Part shown: piece after piece, positions 61,970 to 64,000 of the stretch
Position numbering within the stretch: the first letter of the stretch is position 1
Layout: each line of letters begins with the position of its first letter
NCBI GenBank assembly: GCA_013791955.1
Contig: VMSW01000004.1
Location: 84,213-148,212, forward strand
Origin: Propionicimonas sp.
Lineage (GTDB): Bacteria > Actinomycetota > Actinomycetes > Propionibacteriales > Propionibacteriaceae
Direction: 5' to 3'
Length of the DNA: 64,000 nt
The notes under the pieces: generated by a model
The model's input: only the letters and a program-made list of their open reading frames with translations
Told to the model about the DNA's origin: nothing
Database searches by the model: none
Position numbers and translations under genes: made by a program

Positions 61970-63847
61970 ATGGGTAAACCCAGTTTCAGTGAGCGCTTGC
62001 GCTACTGGTTCGACAATTGGATGTCGCGAGGCACGGTGGCCCTGATGGGCTTGCTGGGTCTGGCCACGGTGGCGCTGGTGGTGGTGGTGGGCACGCTCGC
62101 CTACCTTTTCCACGCGTTCCCCGATGATGCCGACACAGCCGATTTGTTTGACCTGTGGTGGGGCGGCCTGATGCGCACCCTCGATCCGGGCACCATGGGT
62201 GGTGACTCCGGGTGGCCGTTCCGAGTGTTCATGTTGGCGATCACCATTGGCGGTCTGGTCATCGTGGCCAGCTTGATCGGTATCGTCTCCGGCGCCTTCG
62301 ACGACAAGGTTGCCGAGCTGCGCAAGGGTCGCTCCCGCGTGCTGGAGCACGATCACACGCTGATCCTGGGCTGGAGCAGCAAGGTGCATTCGATTGTCAG
62401 CGAGCTGGCTATCGCCAACGAGTCTCGAAGCAGGGCCAGCGTGGTCATCCTCGCCGACATGGACAAGGTGGAGATGGAGGAGGAGATCAGGGCCGAGTGC
62501 CCTGATCTGGGTCGCACCAAAGTGATCTGCCGCAGTGGCGACCCGATGAACCTCACTGATCTGCCCCTGGGTAGCCCGCAGTGGGCCCGCGCCATCATCT
62601 TGTTGGCGCCGGAGGATTCTCCCGACCCGGATTCTGACGTGATCAAGACCGCGTTGGCGCTGACCAACAACCCGTCCCGGCCGCAGGAGAAGTTCCACAT
62701 CGTCGCCGAGTTGAGCGACCCGGAGAACCTCGAAGTGGCCAAGATGGTCGGGCGCGACGAGGTGCACTGGGTGGTGGGTCCGGAGGTGATTGGTCGGATC
62801 ACTGTGCAGAGCTGCCGACAGTCCGGCCTTTCAGTGGTCTACCAGGAGTTCTTGGACTTCGACGGTGACGAGATCTACTTCACCTCCCAGCCATCCTTGG
62901 TGGGCAAGACTTACTTTGACGCGCAGTTGGCCTTCAACAAGTGCGCAGCCTTAGGCTTGGTGGTTGATGGGGTGACGCTGCTCAACCCGCCGGCTGAGAC
63001 GGTGATTGGCGCCACCGATGAGATCATCGTGGTCGCCTCCGATGACTCCGAGATTCGGCTTGGTTCGGTGCCAGCCGCTATTGAGACCGATGCGCTGATG
63101 ACCAGTGCGGCCAAGGCCGCCGCGATCGAGCGGACGCTGGTGCTCAGCGTCAATGCGGTCTTGCCGCTGATGATCGCCGAGCTCGACGAGTACGTGGCCC
63201 CCGGCTCGGAAGTGGTCATCGTGAACCCTGGCGCGGTGCCAGAACTGCCCAAGCTCGACAATGTGGTCGTCCGCCACGTCGACGGCGACCCGACCAAGCG
63301 ATCGGTGCTGGACGCCCAGAATGTTGGCAGCTTCGACCACATCATTCTGTTGGCCGACACCAGCAGCTACGACGACCAGCGGGCTGATAGCCGAACCCTG
63401 GTGAGCCTGCTGCATCTGCGCGATTTGGCCGAGCGGAATGACCTGAATCTGAACATCGTCAGCGAGATGCTCGATGACGGCAACCGCGAACTGGCCGAGG
63501 TCGCCCAGGCTGATGATCTGATCGTCAGCGACAAACTGGTCGCCTTGATGCTGTCGCAGATCTCGGAGAACCGCGGCCTGGCTGATGTGTTTGACATCCT
63601 GTTCGAGTCCGAAGGCAGCGAGGTTTACCTGCGTCCGGCTGAGCATTATGTGTCTCCCGGGGCTTCGGTGAACTTCTACTCGGTGCTGGAGGCGGCTCGG
63701 CGTCGCGGTGAGACCGCCATCGGCTACCGCGTTGCCGCTCACGCGCACAACAGTGCTGAGGCCTATGGCGTTCGGGTGAACCCGGAGAAGGGTGACCGGA
63801 TCACCTTCGCCAAGGGTGATCGGATCATCGTCCTAGCCGAGGACTGA
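61970..63847 (+). CDS. CASTOR/POLLUX-like ion channel with RCK/TrkA-N domains
   Basis: 625 residues from ATG 61970, eight bases after GAGGGGGG. The N-terminal segment FSERLRYWFDNWMSRGTVAL and a two-TM pore region (TM about 25-50 and 80-105, with a pore-loop-like WWGGLMRTLDPG) precede two RCK-type domains. The first RCK strand is HTLILGWSSKVHSIVSELA. Members of this family are K+ or Ca2+-permeable channels gated by ligand binding to RCK domains. A longer frame from 61889 lacks similarity. Confidence 0.9.
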   Translation: MGKPSFSERLRYWFDNWMSRGTVALMGLLGLATVALVVVVGTLAYLFHAFPDDADTADLFDLWWGGLMRTLDPGTMGGDSGWPFRVFMLAITIGGLVIVASLIGIVSGAFDDKVAELRKGRSRVLEHDHTLILGWSSKVHSIVSELAIANESRSRASVVILADMDKVEMEEEIRAECPDLGRTKVICRSGDPMNLTDLPLGSPQWARAIILLAPEDSPDPDSDVIKTALALTNNPSRPQEKFHIVAELSDPENLEVAKMVGRDEVHWVVGPEVIGRITVQSCRQSGLSVVYQEFLDFDGDEIYFTSQPSLVGKTYFDAQLAFNKCAALGLVVDGVTLLNPPAETVIGATDEIIVVASDDSEIRLGSVPAAIETDALMTSAAKAAAIERTLVLSVNAVLPLMIAELDEYVAPGSEVVIVNPGAVPELPKLDNVVVRHVDGDPTKRSVLDAQNVGSFDHIILLADTSSYDDQRADSRTLVSLLHLRDLAERNDLNLNIVSEMLDDGNRELAEVAQADDLIVSDKLVALMLSQISENRGLADVFDILFESEGSEVYLRPAEHYVSPGASVNFYSVLEAARRRGETAIGYRVAAHAHNSAEAYGVRVNPEKGDRITFAKGDRIIVLAED

Positions 63848-63858
63848 GGCGAACGAGG

Positions 63859-64000
63859 CTTCGACGGGCTCAGCCAACTTGTAGTTTCCTGAGCCTGTCG
63901 AAGGGTTGGCGGGCTCTGCCGACTTGTAGTTTCCTGAGCCTGTCGAAGGGTTGGCGGGCTCTGCCGACTTGTAGTTTCCTGAGCCTGTCGAAGGGTTGGC
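63859..64000. repeat. Repeat family A, copy 4, expanded into a 45-bp tandem array (runs off right edge)
   Basis: CTTCGACGGGCTCAG (63859-63873) opens the element. From 63878 a 45-bp unit containing TTTCCTGAGCCTGTCGAAGG repeats at 63923 and 63968, nearly identical. The array is cut by the window end. Confidence 0.85.

Noticed and set aside
61163..62767. 534-residue minus-strand frame over the hydrolase and channel genes
   Set aside because: It is antisense to two well-supported genes and rich in His, Gln and Arg, as shadow frames in GC-rich DNA are.

Overview
The window is GC-rich DNA, densely packed with genes on both strands. It has GTG/TTG starts, strong Shine-Dalgarno sequences, PdxS/PdxT vitamin B6 synthesis, a MocR-type PdxR, CsoR copper control, beta-CASP RNase-like and CASTOR/POLLUX-like proteins. 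All of this points to an actinobacterium. The pyruvate:ferredoxin oxidoreductase cluster and the gene mix suggest a Propionibacteriales-type organism, but that rank is inference only. No tRNA, rRNA or CRISPR array was recognised.

Layout. 1-2.7 kb: divergent pdxR / pdxST. 2.7-3.9 kb: a TerC membrane protein behind a probable yybP-ykoY manganese riboswitch. 3.9-12.3 kb: housekeeping and small proteins (rhomboid protease, patatin, DUF2199, a DinB fusion, an adenosine-deaminase-like protein lacking catalytic residues, NUDIX, dual-specificity phosphatase, beta-CASP MBL protein). 12.4-33.1 kb: many exported proteins (S8 protease, endonuclease/exonuclease/phosphatase, esterase, GH25, GH44, lipoproteins), mixed with AhpC, an acyl-CoA ligase, a thiamine-binding protein and proline dehydrogenase. 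33.1-47.4 kb: an accessory region with a DUF222/HNH protein, two beta-propeller lipoproteins, a CPCC protein and a four-gene minus-strand block. That block holds a YobI/KAP-like membrane NTPase, a small membrane protein, an AbiJ-like PD-(D/E)XK nuclease and an HNH-like protein, and looks like an anti-phage or conflict system. A structured repeat (family B, five copies) is seen only in this region. 47.5-49.3 kb: dnaB and a gap with DnaA-box-like 9-mers. 49.2-52.0 kb: csoR-copZ-copA behind a CsoR-type operator. 52.0-54.3 kb: carbonic anhydrase and a glycosyltransferase with no canonical start codon at its conserved N-terminus. 54.3-60.7 kb: a redox cluster (FAD/Fe-S oxidoreductase, nifJ, dihydroorotate-dehydrogenase-like protein). 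60.8-63.9 kb: an alpha/beta hydrolase and a CASTOR/POLLUX-like channel, followed by a tandem array.

A second repeat (family A, arms CTTCGACAAGCTCAG and its inverse) occurs four times. It touches genes in several ways: it supplies the Shine-Dalgarno sequence of pdxT, encodes the C-terminal tail of the patatin, lies in frame inside the DUF222/HNH gene, and forms a 45-bp tandem array at the right edge. The strongest leads are the YobI/AbiJ/HNH block, the two repeat families, the riboswitch with its mutually exclusive hairpin, and the degenerate deaminase.
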